DNA of 64,000 bases from contig NMRA01000821.1 in assembly GCA_002633005.1 (NCBI GenBank), positions 56,274 to 120,273 on the forward strand. Direction: 5' to 3'. Shown piece by piece: positions 23,955 through 37,016 of the stretch. Every line of letters starts with the position of its first letter. Within the stretch, counting starts at the first letter, position 1. The notes under the pieces are model-generated. The model ran no database searches. It was not told the origin of the DNA and worked only from the letters and a program-made list of their open reading frames with translations. The stretch comes from Phoronis australis (lineage: Eukaryota > Phoronida > Phoronidae). The translations under genes were made by a program, and so were the position numbers.

Positions 23955-25235
23955 TTAAAAGGTCATATCTGCTTTTTATACTCGATGTTAATATTTCTGA
24001 CTGCGGAGTCCTCTTGGAAATCAATTTCCGGGGTTTACTGTAAAATTATGTAGAGCAAATGTCCAAATTCAGAACAAGTACTTTATAAAGTCTATCTCAA
24101 AAACGTTTTTATCGGACCCACATGAAAATTTCCCTATGATTTCTACACTGTTCTTAAAACTGTTAAGAATTGTTTTTACAATGTTCCGCATTCTCAAAAT
24201 TGACTGTCAAATACGGCTTTTCAGTGATGAATAATCCGGCAATCAGACGTGAAAGTTGCATAAAACCAGAACGATGATATGATAATTCAGAAAACTGTAA
24301 CAGCGTTTTTAAGATTGCATCTTGCGCATTTATATCAAATGAACATTGTTTGATATGAATGAGCGTTTTTGTTTTGTTGCTGCTTTGATAAAAACTAGTG
24401 GTGACGAGCGGTTTCAGGGCTTAGATCGGAAGCGCCGCTGCAGTACGTGCATTGATTAGCCTCGGATCAGCACGTAACTGAGAAGTTCAGAATAACATAC
24501 AAAACACATTGTAAAACTAATTAAAAGGAAAGTAGTTATACTCATACTAAAGTTTTTATGTTATGGTGCAGAGCAGTCTCGGCTACCATTTTCTTACACA
24601 CTAGATGTCAACTTCATTCGAAGCTATGACCTTGGCCTTTAGTAAGCAATATTGTTATCACCGTGCCACACGTTCAAGGACGTTGTTCAGGATTTGGACT
24701 TGGGCTAAACAGCTAATTATTCCGTCCCGCATCGAAGGTAAACACCGGTAAAAACTTGTACAATGCCAAATGTTTAGTGTAAGAATGCCATGTTGTACAT
24801 ACTATGTGCCTGGTCCAATTCCGACGGTCGGTGCTGATGGTACTAGGAAGTGACTTCTGTGCCGTGGGCAGGGCGAATAAACAACGCTGTCGCTACTGAT
24901 CTGACCTGGCATATTCCAACCCTGCTCCCAGGCTCCATTAAAGATCTCAGTTGGTGGTAGTCAAGGGTAACTAACCACTGAATAGGTTATGGGTTGAGTA
25001 GACCCATTACAGGGTTATCGCCTGTTTGCACACAGCCAAAGGCAATGTAATTTTGCCTGAAACTTTATGCCTAGGCCTAGGACTATAGTACATAATCTAT
25101 GCTTAAGCTGAGACTGCCAAGTAGTTCACCGTGGCCATTGACCTTTTTCCAGATAGCCTGAGATGCCATGTAATCAAAGGATTGTGGGGGCAGTGGTCTT
25201 CCAATACAGCACTGCTAATAGACATATAGATAAAC
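23955..25235. repeat. Local duplication D2, copy b
   Basis: Partner of 22227-23497. It ends about 700 bp upstream of the CYBA coding exon. A short, more diverged piece of the same sequence (AACTGTAACAGC...TATCAAATGAA) recurs at about 28020-28085, so part of the unit is also a dispersed repeat. Confidence 0.85.
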
Positions 25236-25949
25236 GATCTGTAGAAAAATCTTCACTTTTGCAGAATATTTCAAACAACTGAAAGTTTAGTTTATCATAG
25301 ATGCGAGCAAACAGGTAGCAAAAACCAGCTGCCAGGTAGGTCACCCAGCAGGCTATTACCACTTAAATTTCTGGATATACTGGGTATCTGTATTAGTGTT
25401 ACCTGAGATTTGCACACTCTGGTTTTCACTACATCATGAAAAAAGTCAAAATGTGACCCCAGTGTAATTAGTACTACTATATCTACTATTAGCGAAGGTC
25501 AATCTGGAAGTGGTTTAAGAATTAAATGTAACAGACGTGCAGTGATGCAGTCACATCAACAATGACTAGTTCATGATTCTGGTGGTGAATGAAGTGACGA
25601 TCAAAAGAAATACCTTGATTCTTGAAGTATACGTTTGATACATGTACACTTGAGTTGGAAGGATTTCAAGACATTGTTGACCTCCTGAGGTGTCCCTTTC
25701 AGTAAAGCTTAAGTATTAACCTGCATTTACTGCGATTGTATTAATGAAAGAACTGAGAAAAATCTGCTTATCTCAGTTTAGGTGGTGTTTTTGTAGATCT
25801 ATGCTATAAAAAGGTTTTGTAATTGAACTGTTATTGTTTAAACCCTTGTGATCGGAATTTGTTTATTGTGTCACCCCTTCTTTGTGTCGAACTGATTACT
25901 AGTCTCCTTTGTTTTTATTTTAGCCCGTACTGACCACACACCATTGACC

Positions 25950-26450
25950 ATGGGTCAGATAGAGTGGGCCATGTGGGCCAACGAGCAAGCCATAGCCAGT
26001 GCATCATTGATGATCCTCGGTGGAGTTGTGGGCGTGGCCGGTCAGTTCAGGAACAGCTGGTTCGGTATATACGCTCTTGTCGCGGGCGTCTTCATTTTCT
26101 TCCTAGAGTACCCGCGCAGTAAGAGGAAAAAGGGGAATACCATTGAGCGCGCCTATCAGAATTTGTTGACACCTGTGATTGCAGTGTGTGGTCCTGTGAC
26201 CAGAAATTATTGGGTGCGATTTGTGCTGCATCTGGTGTTGAGCGTGCCCTGTTGCTTTATTCTGCCGACGGTGCTAGGAGGGATATGTTTGATTATAACC
26301 AGTATCATTTACTTTGTCGCAGCTCTGAAAGGAGAGCAGTGGATACCGTTGTTGCCAGACAAGAAGTCAGAGGGCGCCACCGTAGATGTGTCTCTACCCC
26401 CTGACCAACCTCCGCCTCGCCGCCCGGTCCAAGAGGATACATCTATTTAG
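25950..26450 (+). CDS. CYBA: Cytochrome b-245 light chain, p22phox
   Basis: Membrane subunit that stabilises NOX catalytic subunits and docks cytosolic organisers of the superoxide-producing NADPH oxidase. The N-terminus, MGQIEWAMWANEQA, is essentially the human one, which fixes the start at 25950. Hydrophobic segments lie at about residues 16-32, 39-53 and 92-125. The basic loop PRSKRKKG (55-62), the motif GPVTRNYWVR (81-90) and His94 are conserved. The tail has a proline-rich SH3 ligand (PPDQPPPRRP, about 150-159), corresponding to the human p47phox-binding site. The protein is 166 residues against 195 in human; the loss is in the C-terminal tail. The coding sequence is one exon, whereas the human gene is split into six. 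An acceptor (TTTTATTTTAG) at 25923 implies an intron in the 5' UTR. No frameshift or decay is seen, so the gene is probably functional. Confidence 0.96.
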   Translation: MGQIEWAMWANEQAIASASLMILGGVVGVAGQFRNSWFGIYALVAGVFIFFLEYPRSKRKKGNTIERAYQNLLTPVIAVCGPVTRNYWVRFVLHLVLSVPCCFILPTVLGGICLIITSIIYFVAALKGEQWIPLLPDKKSEGATVDVSLPPDQPPPRRPVQEDTSI

Positions 26451-27626
26451 TGTCACATAACATCAATACCATGATCTTCTAGGACTTGGTATTCCCCATA
26501 CAACAAGGTGAATCAAGTAATGGGAATGCTTGGTGATAGCCGCATGTTGTATATTGTTATGGGGAATTGAAGGATATTATTACTTACTTGGGGAATTTGT
26601 AAATTTTAATGTACTCCACGCGATGGCCGCCTGGCTAGCTATGTGTCCAAAGGTTTTAATCCATAAAATATTTAACACAAATTAAGACACGAGCTTTAGA
26701 AAGTATTGTGTTTCTTAAGAACCTATTTTTGTACTCTTGTTAATGCTTGGCGAACTTGTGTAAAATTTTGTATTTGTAGTTTTTATTTTTTAGAATTTTA
26801 AAATTACATTCGGTCATGCATTGCAAAATTTGTTTAACACTATGCAGGTATTGTAATCTATAAAAATATTGCATTAGCTTACTGCTAGAATCTCCCAAAG
26901 GATCATGGTACCTGTTGCAAAACTAAATTACAAAATCATGTCTTAAGTGTTTATTGCTGTTTTGTCATTTAGGTAAAAAGTATGTTTTGTTCTGGTCTCT
27001 ACCCTGACTCATTTGAGACCTGTGCTCACCGACTACTAAAGTCTTGTGTTTTTGTGAAAACTGCACAAAGGCATGTACTAAGTAAGTGGTGGAATTTCTT
27101 TTCTAAAAGTAATTAAAAAGCATCACACCAATTAATTGTCAACAAACTACGCTATTATGGCATGATCATTTTTATGCATTAGCTCCCTGAGGATAGCATT
27201 GTGGTGAGAAATATTTCATGTAGTGATAACAGGGCAACGGACAGTCATTTATTGTAGATCATGAGAAGACTATTATCATGTTTATTGTCACTATTGTTTA
27301 TGGCAATGTTTGCCTTGTGCATTTTTACACAGGAAGTCTGAGCTTATTGGATACTATATAAGTTTACTTGTAGTATGCTAACAAAAGTCATTGTTTCCTA
27401 ATGAAATTGCATCATAGTTTTTGAATTTAGTATACTGAATATGTACTGAATATATATGGAAGTAACTCAGTCAGGATTTATGTTGTTGAAACGTGATACA
27501 CTTCAAGTAGAATTTCCCGTTTGATAAAGCATCTACAATATCACCGATCATTTTCTCTGTAATTTACGGTGTCATCAAAGTAAAATACTTTGACAGTGAA
27601 ACGTACAAATTTTGGTGCATGACAAG

Positions 27627-27788
27627 CAGTGGCGGATTTAGAGGGGGGCCAAGAAGGCCATGCCCCCCCCCCCCTAAAATTATCCCAGATTCCATTTGGC
27701 AATTCGGGGGTGCGAAAGTCTGACGGGCAAAATCTTGGCTAATACTCTGCCCTGGCCCCCCTAACTCAAAATCTTGGATCCGCCCCTG
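27627..27788. mobile_element. 162-bp element with CAG/CTG ends and 5-bp target duplication
   Basis: The left end CAGTGGCGGATTTAGAG is answered by the right end CTTGGATCCGCCCCTG, its near reverse complement. ACAAG stands immediately outside both ends (27622-27626 and 27789-27793), a plausible target-site duplication. The interior has G and C homopolymers and no coding capacity. The layout is that of a small non-autonomous DNA transposon. Confidence 0.7.
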
Positions 27789-30125
27789 ACAAGGCACCCA
27801 TTTAGACGCATTTGGCAAGACTGTTAATTGCATTTCCACTTCATTATTGTGTCTGATAATATGATCAAAGTGGCCTATCCTGACTTGAACTCTCTGATGT
27901 GTGGAGGTAGAAAAGTGCATTGCATGACTGTCTACAAGGCTCTTCTGAAGTGATTAGCATTTTAGATTTTCCTGAAAAAATTGAAAAGTTACATAAATGG
28001 AAAGGAAATGATTATTTATAAAACTGTAACAGCTTTCTTGAGATTTCATCTTGTTGAGCATACATTCATGTATCAAATGAAATTTGGTCATTTTATTGAT
28101 TCTGTTGTTTCGCTATGGAGGTATCTTCCTTTTTGCTAATTTTATTATAAAAGCATGGTCACATGACCCAATCAGAATGGGAAATTGGTATAAAGTAAAA
28201 AAATCAAATTTTGGAGGCTTTCTAGTTTCAGAATTTATTTGTACTCACTTAAAATGTGTAGTTTTGTAGATATTTGGCAAAATACACAGACTAGTCCATA
28301 AGGTCATGTATAACCTTAAGGTAGACTTTTATTTATACAAGTTTGCTCAGTTTCTAGGCATTGATAAAATACTCAACTGTTGCCGTAAGGGGGCAGCACT
28401 ATCCAGTCAATGCGATTCTTGTATGTTCGTGTGTTGAGCTGTGCACCTTACATAAGGTGGCGCTAACATCATGATGCATGCGTTTCTATGTATGACTTTG
28501 GAAGCAATAGCATGACACTTAATATAATAAACGTACGGTTAGTCAGTTTATTTTGTCCAAGTAATCGCAAACAGGTGGAGCGGGCAGCCGTCACAAGGTT
28601 TATCAACTCAAAGGCTCTACTGCTAAAGTGGATTCCGCACGCGCATCGATCCGCAGTGTTCCTTTATTATTCTCAATTTCTATGGTCCGTGAGTAAGTTG
28701 AGAACAAATTTAAAAAATAAAAATTCAAGAGTGCATCAAAATAAGGAGTGAGCCCAAGCCGAAGGAGACTCGCACGAAAGGTCTGGAGTCTCAACACAGT
28801 CAGTGCTCGTTGGCATAAGAACGCTGCGTGAACGGTACAAACCCCTGTGCAAATGGCGCGCGGCGCATACGCAATTGTTACGGAGACGTTGCATCTTTTG
28901 TGTTATGTTGTGTAAGTGCCCATTCGCCTGCAAAATTCTTTGCTCTTTACTATAAGAGAGATAAAAAATGTAGTAGGCTAAATGTACGTAACCATTGCAC
29001 GCTTCACTTTATACTTAAAAATTCCCTGTTGCTATCTGGTATACATCTCAGATGCACGAATCACCTTAAGGATGCTAATTTGATCTTGTGTTTCGCTTGC
29101 AATACCTGTCAATATCTCGTGAAGTCGTTAATTGGTGTTCTTGCGTGTTCGTAACTTTCTTGCATTTGAGCCCTGCCCTGGACGCAAGGTATAATAGGCC
29201 TAGTTCAAAATTACGTCGTGCTTTCATTTAAAATACAAGATTACATATTAATATCCCGAAGTTTGCTTCAGTTTTAGCGAGGTCCTAACGTTACTGTACT
29301 GTATGCCGATACCTAAAGACCTAAGAAAGATTGAACTTGCGGCCACCCAATTTTGCTTGCATGATTCAACTTTAGAGTGTTGGGATCACCCACTGTTCTG
29401 TGTACTTGTGGCCTTGTCAGTTAATTCGCGCCTTGTACCGTCAGAGGTACAACACCCGTGTACAGCATGAATCCGTGCGAGGACACCAGGACCCTGTGAC
29501 ACTCTGTCTGCGGCCCGGAGTTCCATATTGGGCTTCTACAGGACCTTGTCTTCTTGTCCATCCAGCCTCAGTTGCCTTGAGGCAAAAAAGAAATTTTATC
29601 TGAAACCGCAGGCTATGCCTTTTATATTACTTAGCCTTAAGACAGTTTCAGGAGCATTTCATTTGTAAGTCGTCAGTTTCATTGTTCGATTCGAAAGAGT
29701 TGACTGATACATTGGTAATTATTACTGTTCTAACTATTTTTATACACCCCAGGTGATGGGAAACCTACAGTGGGGCTAAATAATTTTTGGAAGCCAAGCA
29801 ATCAGCGCCCCGGGAGACAATTGCCCCGCCCTGGCCTGTATACTCGGCAATGCCGTAATACACGGACGGGCATATCAACACTGTAGCTCGCCCTTAAATA
29901 TATCTTGATGCGAATAGCACTAATTTTAGGTTTCAACCGCGCACTTTTATTCTCAGATATGCATTCCTGGTATATTTTTGGAAAAATTCTAAGATACGCA
30001 AACAGGGCATAATTTCGGCGGAAATCTACAGTGGATCTTTAACCATGCGTGCACCCCCATCAGAGAAACAAAGACTCCGAAAAAGGTGGAAAACGAGACA
30101 AAACTGAGTTCACTAAAAGGCAATA

Positions 30126-30250
30126 ATTACCAAAATTCGGCAAATGCACAATTCATAGCTCTGAACGCACCCAGTGAATATTAGTAAAAGGCCAACATTC
30201 TCAAAAATTCGAGCCCCCCCGTTTTTTACGCGGGGTTCACGTATGCAAAC
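30126..30250. repeat. Dispersed repeat, copy 1 (pair with 40022)
   Basis: It shares ACCAAAATTCGG, AATGCACAATTCATAGCTCT and TTAGTAAAAGG with 40022-40133 in the same orientation. Class unknown. Confidence 0.65.
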
Positions 30251-30697
30251 CATGAAAAATTCATTCGGAACAGTTTTGTTCAATTTTAAATGCTAAAAAA
30301 AAACATTTCGTTCATGCAACTGAGTCGGATACGTTCATGTTGAAACTGAGGTTTCAGTTAATATGGAGTTAACTTGCGTTTTGTTTTGTAACTAGCAGAA
30401 AATGCACGGATCCTTTTAACAAAAAATGTACTCTGTTCTAGTCATTGTTTATCACTATATCTCAGTCTCAGTTCATCGCACTTGTTCCCACATCCATAAC
30501 GGGTTTATCACAACATTCGTTTAATTGAGAAAGCGCATTTTTAACCAAACGTACTGTGACGAAAAAACGAGTTAATTTTTTTCTCAAAAAATCGATCCTC
30601 TATTCGTACCGACTTCTAAAGAAATTCGAAGTCATTTAACTGACCATCCCGGTCGGCAACAGCGACGGGCCCGGCCGCACTTTGGAAATCCGCCAAC

Positions 30698-30834
30698 TGA
30701 TTGGACACCACAAAATGATATGTCTCTCAATATTCGACCAACAATGAATTTGTTAATTAATTTTTTGAGTTCCAGAAATATTGCGAAGCTATTTACTTGC
30801 CACCAGATGTCGATAGTGTACACCATACTTCCGG
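30698..30834 (+). promoter_or_regulatory. TMCO1 proximal promoter elements
   Basis: An inverted CCAAT box (CTGATTGGAC, core 30700-30704) and an ETS-type site (ACTTCCGG, 30827-30834) lie about 155 and 21 bp upstream of the TMCO1 start codon. This pairing is typical of TATA-less housekeeping promoters. No TATA box is seen. The transcription start itself cannot be placed. Confidence 0.45.
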
Positions 30835-30854
30835 TTGAACTTAAGGAGTTCAAA

Positions 30855-33800
30855 ATGCTTTCAGACACTATTTTAATCGTGATTATTTCCATTTGTACGG
30901 CTTTGCTTGGGGAAGGTTAGTATCACGAGTGTAAGAAAGTTATTTTCTGGTTAATCTCAGTATTTTGGAAAAGATTTGCGACTGGATCGAACCCTGTGTG
31001 ACCGTCGAAGTCAGGCATCAGTCCACAACACAAGACAAGTCGGTAACACAACGTCACAAGTCAGTAGACTAAGACAGTAGCCTTGAACTTGGCGCAAAGC
31101 TCTTTACTAAAATATGCAGCTGTATTTTGACGATAAAGTTAGCTGTCTGGCTACTGATGAGGTAGCCAGCCAGCTTCCTGTATGTTTTGAATCATTTATT
31201 GGTGTTTGATTAGTTGGTGGATTCCAGTTGTAACCAGGTACTCAAGCTATTAGTTACTATTAGTAATAGACAGCGACTGGCACCACCAGTAGGACAGTGG
31301 AGCTCCTATAAGCGCTTCATACACAGGAAGATTTTCGGAAAATTATACCTTGCACTGACTAAAACATCAAAGTCACGTTGTTACTTATAGGTACTCCCGT
31401 TATCAAAGTTTTTCTTCGAACAGTCTCTCATTCAGTTCCCAAAATCGGTAACTCGCCATTTTCACACCGCGCTCGCCAGGGAATATGTGTGAAAAATGGT
31501 GAGTTACCGATTTTGGGAACTGAACGAGGGACTGCTCGAAGAAAAAAGTTTGATAACGGGAGTATTTGTTTGAGTTGAAAGGAATTAAATTCATCAACGG
31601 TATTTATGACAACATGACTTTGATGTTTTAGTTAGTGTGAGGCATAATTCGCCGAAAAAGCTTCGAGCGTATGTCTGTGTTGGTTGTACCAGTAGAGATG
31701 ATGGTAATTGTCTACTCTAGTAACAGCCAGGTATTCTGCTTTTACCATTATAGTAATCTGAAATATTATTTTAAAACTTATGACCACATCTTGCTCGAAT
31801 GTGTAGAACTCGGTTGTTTTTCCGTATTTTTCAGGTTTAACATGGCTCCTCGTCTACAGAACAGAAACTTACAAAAAACTTAAAGCTGAAGTCGAAAAAC
31901 AGAGTAAAAAATGTAATGTATTAAAATAAATGTTAATGTATGCATGATTTACAATCTCAATTGCTCAGTTGGTATCTTTGAACTATCAAATATGAGCGGT
32001 AGCATTGCGATGCATCCTTAAAGTAATCAGCTAATGACACGTTCTGGGGGTTCATTCCGGACACTCGGATGATAACTTCTACACGCACTTAGACATCGTG
32101 ATGGGGGAATTCTGGGTAATTTTGATTAAGTATTTTTGTTGTGTACTGTGTATTCGTGGGAGTTATTTTCAGGTTGTCTTTCACTCATGTGGTCCTCAGA
32201 AATTGTTCCGACTGCAGAGTTAAGTTTCACTTGAATTCATGTTTTGTGTTTTCAGTGGAGAAGAAAAAGGAGAGTGTGTTAGATTCTGCTGATAGAAGTT
32301 CAAAAAAGAAATTAGGTAGGGAATCTGTACAGGCTGCCTAAACAGCAGATTTGTTTACTGCGATGTTGTTATGCGTGTGTGAAAATTTTCATTATACGAG
32401 GGAGTCACAATGCCATCTGGTGGAGATCTGTGCTCTTAGGGCGAATGTTCTCTTGTTATTCATGTAAGGTTTAAAGAAGCGTAGCGTATATCAATGTTTT
32501 GAAGTTCGTAATGTGTTCCATTTATTTTCACACACTCGTATTTCTCACTGCAGTGGTTGCCAATTTATCTTCAACTGAACAGCCTCATCAGTTAGCTCGT
32601 TATAGTAATCCTCTCCCCATTTTTTTTGCACAAAAACAATTGCCAAATTATTAATTTTTCGAAAGCTGATTACCTAGCTGCAAATAAAGGAAACTTTGCC
32701 AAGGTGAAGGTCGTTTCACGGCGTCTGCTCACCACCAACCACGCTGTCAAAATGTCATCTATCTTTTCGTTGGTGGAGGAATTTGACGAAACAAAATCTC
32801 ATTTGTCAGCCATGTAGTTTGCTAAATAAGGAAGAATTACTGTAGATAACATTTTTTACAACTTTATTGCATGTCTTGTTCCAGAGCGTCAAGAGGAGAG
32901 GTTAAAAACCAACAACCGTGACCTATCTATGGTGAAGATGAAGTCCATGTTTGCCATTGGATTCGCCTTTACAGCTTTACTCAGCATGTTTAATTCTATG
33001 TAAGTGATGTACATAATTCACTTAGGACTACCAAATTATGTGGCATTGCAATTTACCATCTTGAAATTCTGGGAAGTGCATGTAGTCAGAGTAAAAAATA
33101 TAATCCGTGGGTGGTTGTTAAGCTGAGTATGGGAGCTAAATGCGTATCAAAGTGAAAATCTACAGTCACCATGATTATGCGTTTTGATCCTTGCGCAATT
33201 CAAGCTCCATAGAGATCACTGTTCTGTTTAGTATACAATACATCCAATCATCCTCGTTCCATGTTATTCATAAAGGGCTTCATGATGTTTTTGGTCTGTT
33301 GAAGCTATTCCAGATATTCGTGTCTGCCCTGACATCTGTTGTCAGCAGTGTAATTAATTTACACCATTACTGCCTCTCTGGTGCTGATGTTGTTTATGTC
33401 TTCTCTTTCCAGATTCGATGGTCGTGTTGTAGCTAAACTGCCATTTGTCCCCTTCTCATGGTTCCAGGGAATCTCTCATCGTAACCTGGCTGGTGAAGAC
33501 TACACTGACTGTTCATTCATCTTTCTCTACATCCTCTGTACAATGTCCATCAGACAGGTAAGTCCTCGAGGCACTAGGTACCGCAATACATGGAAACTTG
33601 TAGCTGTGGATTTATTCACAAATGCTTGACACGTTACACTAAATCTAGCTATCTTGTTGACTGTATACTAGTAGGGCACTAAACCCAGTAGTCCAGTAGC
33701 CAGTTATGAATACCTAAGGATGTATGAATTTTGAATGATATTTGGTTAACTGACATTAGATTGTGAAACACAGTGAAAAATACCAGTTGAATAAGAATTT

Positions 33801-34287
33801 GCAATGATGACAGTCATACAGCCTAGAGACAAAAAAATTGATTTTAAACCTGAAATGTAGCAGGGTAACTTGATCAGCAATCTCATGCAATGAAATTGCC
33901 ACAAGACTGCAAAATGTGCTTTTTAAGTAACATTTTGGACACTGGCATTGGCAGAAAGTGAAAAAATGCATGACTTGAAAACAGGACTACTATTATAGTG
34001 TTCAAGTGTTGCAGCCAGGAACAAATAATTGGTTGGCATGAGGAAGAGCTTCGTTGATTTTGATACCTGATAAAAATTGTACTGTTGTTTGATGTCGCAA
34101 AAATGCACTAAAACTTGTACACTGGCAAAAGTGTATTTTGTCAGACAAAAGCATATCGACGTTTGGTGACTATTTCAGATATATCTCATTTCAGAATATC
34201 CAAAAGATGTTGGGATTTGCACCCTCAAGGGCTGCTAACAAACAAGGAGGTGGCTTCTTCAACCCTCCATCCACCATGGGCAAATAG
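30855..34287 (+). CDS. TMCO1: Transmembrane and coiled-coil domains protein 1
   Basis: ER membrane protein of the GET/EMC/YidC superfamily, described as a calcium load-activated channel and a component of the multipass translocon. Six exons: 30855-30915, 31835-31912, 32256-32315, 32885-32999, 33413-33557, 34195-34287. All introns are GT-AG and all phases join, giving 183 residues against 188 in the short human form. Residues 4-20 form the first membrane segment. A charged coiled coil follows (about 30-85; KLKAEVEKQSKKLEKKKE), then MKSMFAIGFAFTALLSMFNS (second membrane helix), FDGRVVAKLPF, and DCSFIFLYILCTMSIRQNIQ (third). The C-terminal tail ends GGGFFNPPSTMGK. The start matches the human MFADTLLIV start region. 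The exceptionally high conservation makes this the safest identification in the window. Confidence 0.98.
31392..31564. mobile_element. TA-flanked hairpin MITE in TMCO1 intron 1
   Basis: Arms of about 75 bp are nearly perfect reverse complements: TACTCCCGTTATCAAA on the left against TTTGATAACGGGAGTA on the right, continuing through TTCAGTTCCCAAAATCGGTA. The loop is about 15-20 bp. TA at both ends fits a Tc1/mariner-type target duplication. The arms differ at only a few positions, so insertion or homogenisation is recent. Confidence 0.85.
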
Positions 34288-34766
34288 ATGGACGATTCTT
34301 AGCGTCATCTCTTACATTAAAAGATACTGCTTTTACATTTTTATTGATATCAACTTGGTTTATGAAATGTTTAAGACTACGCAAGTAATGGGCTCAAACC
34401 CTCACTTCCTCAAAAGTTTCGAAGCAAGTTTGATTCAAGTCCGCTAAGTTGTCAAGTGTGTCTAACACTTTGATCAACTTAATGCGGAAGAGGACTGCTC
34501 ATGTTGAACCACAATATTCCACTTTGTTTAAGATGCCGTGTCTCATTAAAACTGTGAATATTTATATTTGTAACAAACACCGCCTAGTGACTTCTCGGAG
34601 AACTATGTGTGCAAGTAGGTGTACATGTATAATCATGTAAGAATTTGACATTGCGGTTTTAAAGAAAACACCGTGACAACTGATACTCTTCAAAACAAGT
34701 GAGAACATATGAAAACCCCTATTAATTCCAAATACTACATAATTCTTATTTGATAGTCAAATAAAT

Positions 34767-34772
34767 AATAAA
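34767..34772 (+). terminator. TMCO1: Candidate TMCO1 polyadenylation signal
   Basis: AATAAA 480 bp after the stop codon, in a cluster with another at 34760. Transcript data would be needed to confirm it. Confidence 0.35.
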
Positions 34773-37016
34773 TCTGTGATTTGATTTTTTTGGGTAACGA
34801 TGGAACATTACCATACTCATTTATATAAAAATAGTCTTGAAAAACAAGACTTCGAGATTGTAATCCTAACTAGTTCTCGGATGGCTTCGGGCACACTTGA
34901 GGACCCAGGGTTGTTTGTAAATTGGTACTTCATTTCATTTGCATATTCACAATTTAACGAGACTATACATCTTTTAGCCTTTGAGAAATGTTATGGCTTT
35001 TACCCGTCACATGTGACAGGTCTTGGGTAAAATCAGTTGAACAAAGTTGTGTCTTTGTAACTTCTCAGGACTGAAATGGATGATTGTGAGAAGCTATTCA
35101 GCTGTGTGTCAGTGCGTCTTGGGCTTAAGTATCAGTGCGTTTTGGGCTTAAGTGTCAGTACGTCTTGGGCGTATGTTACGTAACCATAACATAAGACGAT
35201 TATTTAGAAACGTTGCTTAATGAATTGGATGCATCTGTTAAATTTTGTCAACAGGGGGAGTTCATGCAGTTGTTTGTCATAACCAAGCCACGATATCAAA
35301 TGCAATGTAAATAAATTCATCAATTGAAAGAGTTCACTTTGTTTTTTTTTCAAGAATTTAAGTACGGCAGTTTGACTGGGCATTGACGTAATATTACCAG
35401 TAAAACAAATGAGTAATTTTTGTAAACTGTTTATTAAAAGTGGCGTATAATGAGTAGTTTAATCTTAAAAATATAACTTTATAATGATCAAAAAGATAAC
35501 TAAATAATTACGTTAATTGTTTAATTCTATTTTGAAATTGAAACACCTGAAATAATTAACAAGTCTTGTTCACTCAAATCTCCAGCACAGATTTCCTAAC
35601 ATATCCATCTCCACAATGTATGAACATTCAATGTCATGGAGGCAACACGCAGTCCTTATTATAAAAGTTAGCCACATGTTAATGATATCCTACCCCTTTT
35701 CCTGAATATTTCATAATGTACAGTTACTGTAAAACTTGAATAATTCCTATCCAACTGGAGAGAGAGGTGAATTCGAACAACTGTTCTGTGGAACTGGCAT
35801 AGTTCAAATTGAGCAAAAACCAGACTTCTGTAAATTTTCGTTGATTGTGAATAACTTGCAATCCGACCATGATAAACAACTCTAGCTTAAAGCTCTCGAT
35901 TTTTTACAAAATCGAAACTAATACCACATATAAGGTAATATCAGTACATTCCAATAGAATTGAGTAAACCTTAACAATTAGTTGCCTTCACATTCATAAC
36001 ATATCTAGAGTATTTTTCAGGCTGCATTCTTCAGTGATAAGAGCAACGGTGAACGCAATAACACAAAGAAGTTTTAAAAAATGTCAGTAAAATTTCAGTG
36101 CATAAGTCTGGCTGATTTTCAAATGATTTAATTAGCTGCTTTTGTCTGGTTTCACCCAACCATTCTTTTTCGGCATAATTTGAAAACTATTGCACCGCAA
36201 CACTTGTGCTCAACACTTACACGTTGTAATTCAATAAGTCACCAGAGATGTGACTAAATGATTTACGTGAACACAGAAATAAGTGGAGACAGGGTGACGG
36301 AAAATTCTACCTTTGACACTGAGAACTGCACGCGACTAGTAATGGTTGTAATAGTATTGTGGTTTGTACTGGAACTGTACTTGCCTTGTATGGCACAATT
36401 GGTTAGAATGGTTTAGTATTCCTGTCAATACTGCTTTTGTCTCATTTTGATAATTAGGTAGTTGTGAATGCACTCCATCAGGGTTAATTGCTTCAGGTTT
36501 TAGCAATGCATTCGAAGCGCGCAATTAAGTAGTGTTCGAGTAAAGACGTCTTCCTGACTTCTCTCTCCAAACGACACTATAATGATGTTATTTTGATGAA
36601 CAAAAAAGTGTTGGTGCGCAGATTTTGCATGAACTTCTGCCATTGATGTGTCAATTAACAATTTCTTTTCCATTCTTCATTTTTGTGTAACGCCGCTTTT
36701 TAAAAAATCTGTTGTGCACTCAGCTCAGGAGTGGTTGAAACTGCTGCTGCTGCTGCTGCTTGTCACTTGAATGGTTTCAACTGGATACACATCAAGTTTC
36801 AGTCAAATTAATTGAAACGCCGACAGAATTGACGACCTTCTACTGATAATCAATGAGGACACCTGCGCCTCATAGAAATACAACTGTGTAGCACAATCTT
36901 GGCAACTACATTAGGTTAAAAGGATACCAAACCCACTTTTGGTCTATTAACAGATACTATGAGTCGTGATTGGCGTCCGACCGTTTTGGTAGAGACAATA
37001 TTGCAGCTCTCGGTGC

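Larger units (their letters stand above)
26451..30690. other. CYBA 3' UTR and spacer before TMCO1
   Basis: The first part is probably CYBA 3' UTR; I found no exact AATAAA close by. The rest is AT-rich, with one CAG...CTG element at 27627 and a C homopolymer near 27663. Small open frames at about 28488-28751 and 28828-29154 match nothing I know. A segment at 30126-30250 recurs at 40022. Confidence 0.5.

Noticed and set aside
26186-26404. Second open frame inside CYBA
   Set aside because: Out-of-frame shadow of the conserved p22phox reading frame.
27564-27920. Minus-strand frame with a glycine/proline-rich stretch
   Set aside because: The low-complexity residues are the translation of the CAG...CTG element and its homopolymers.
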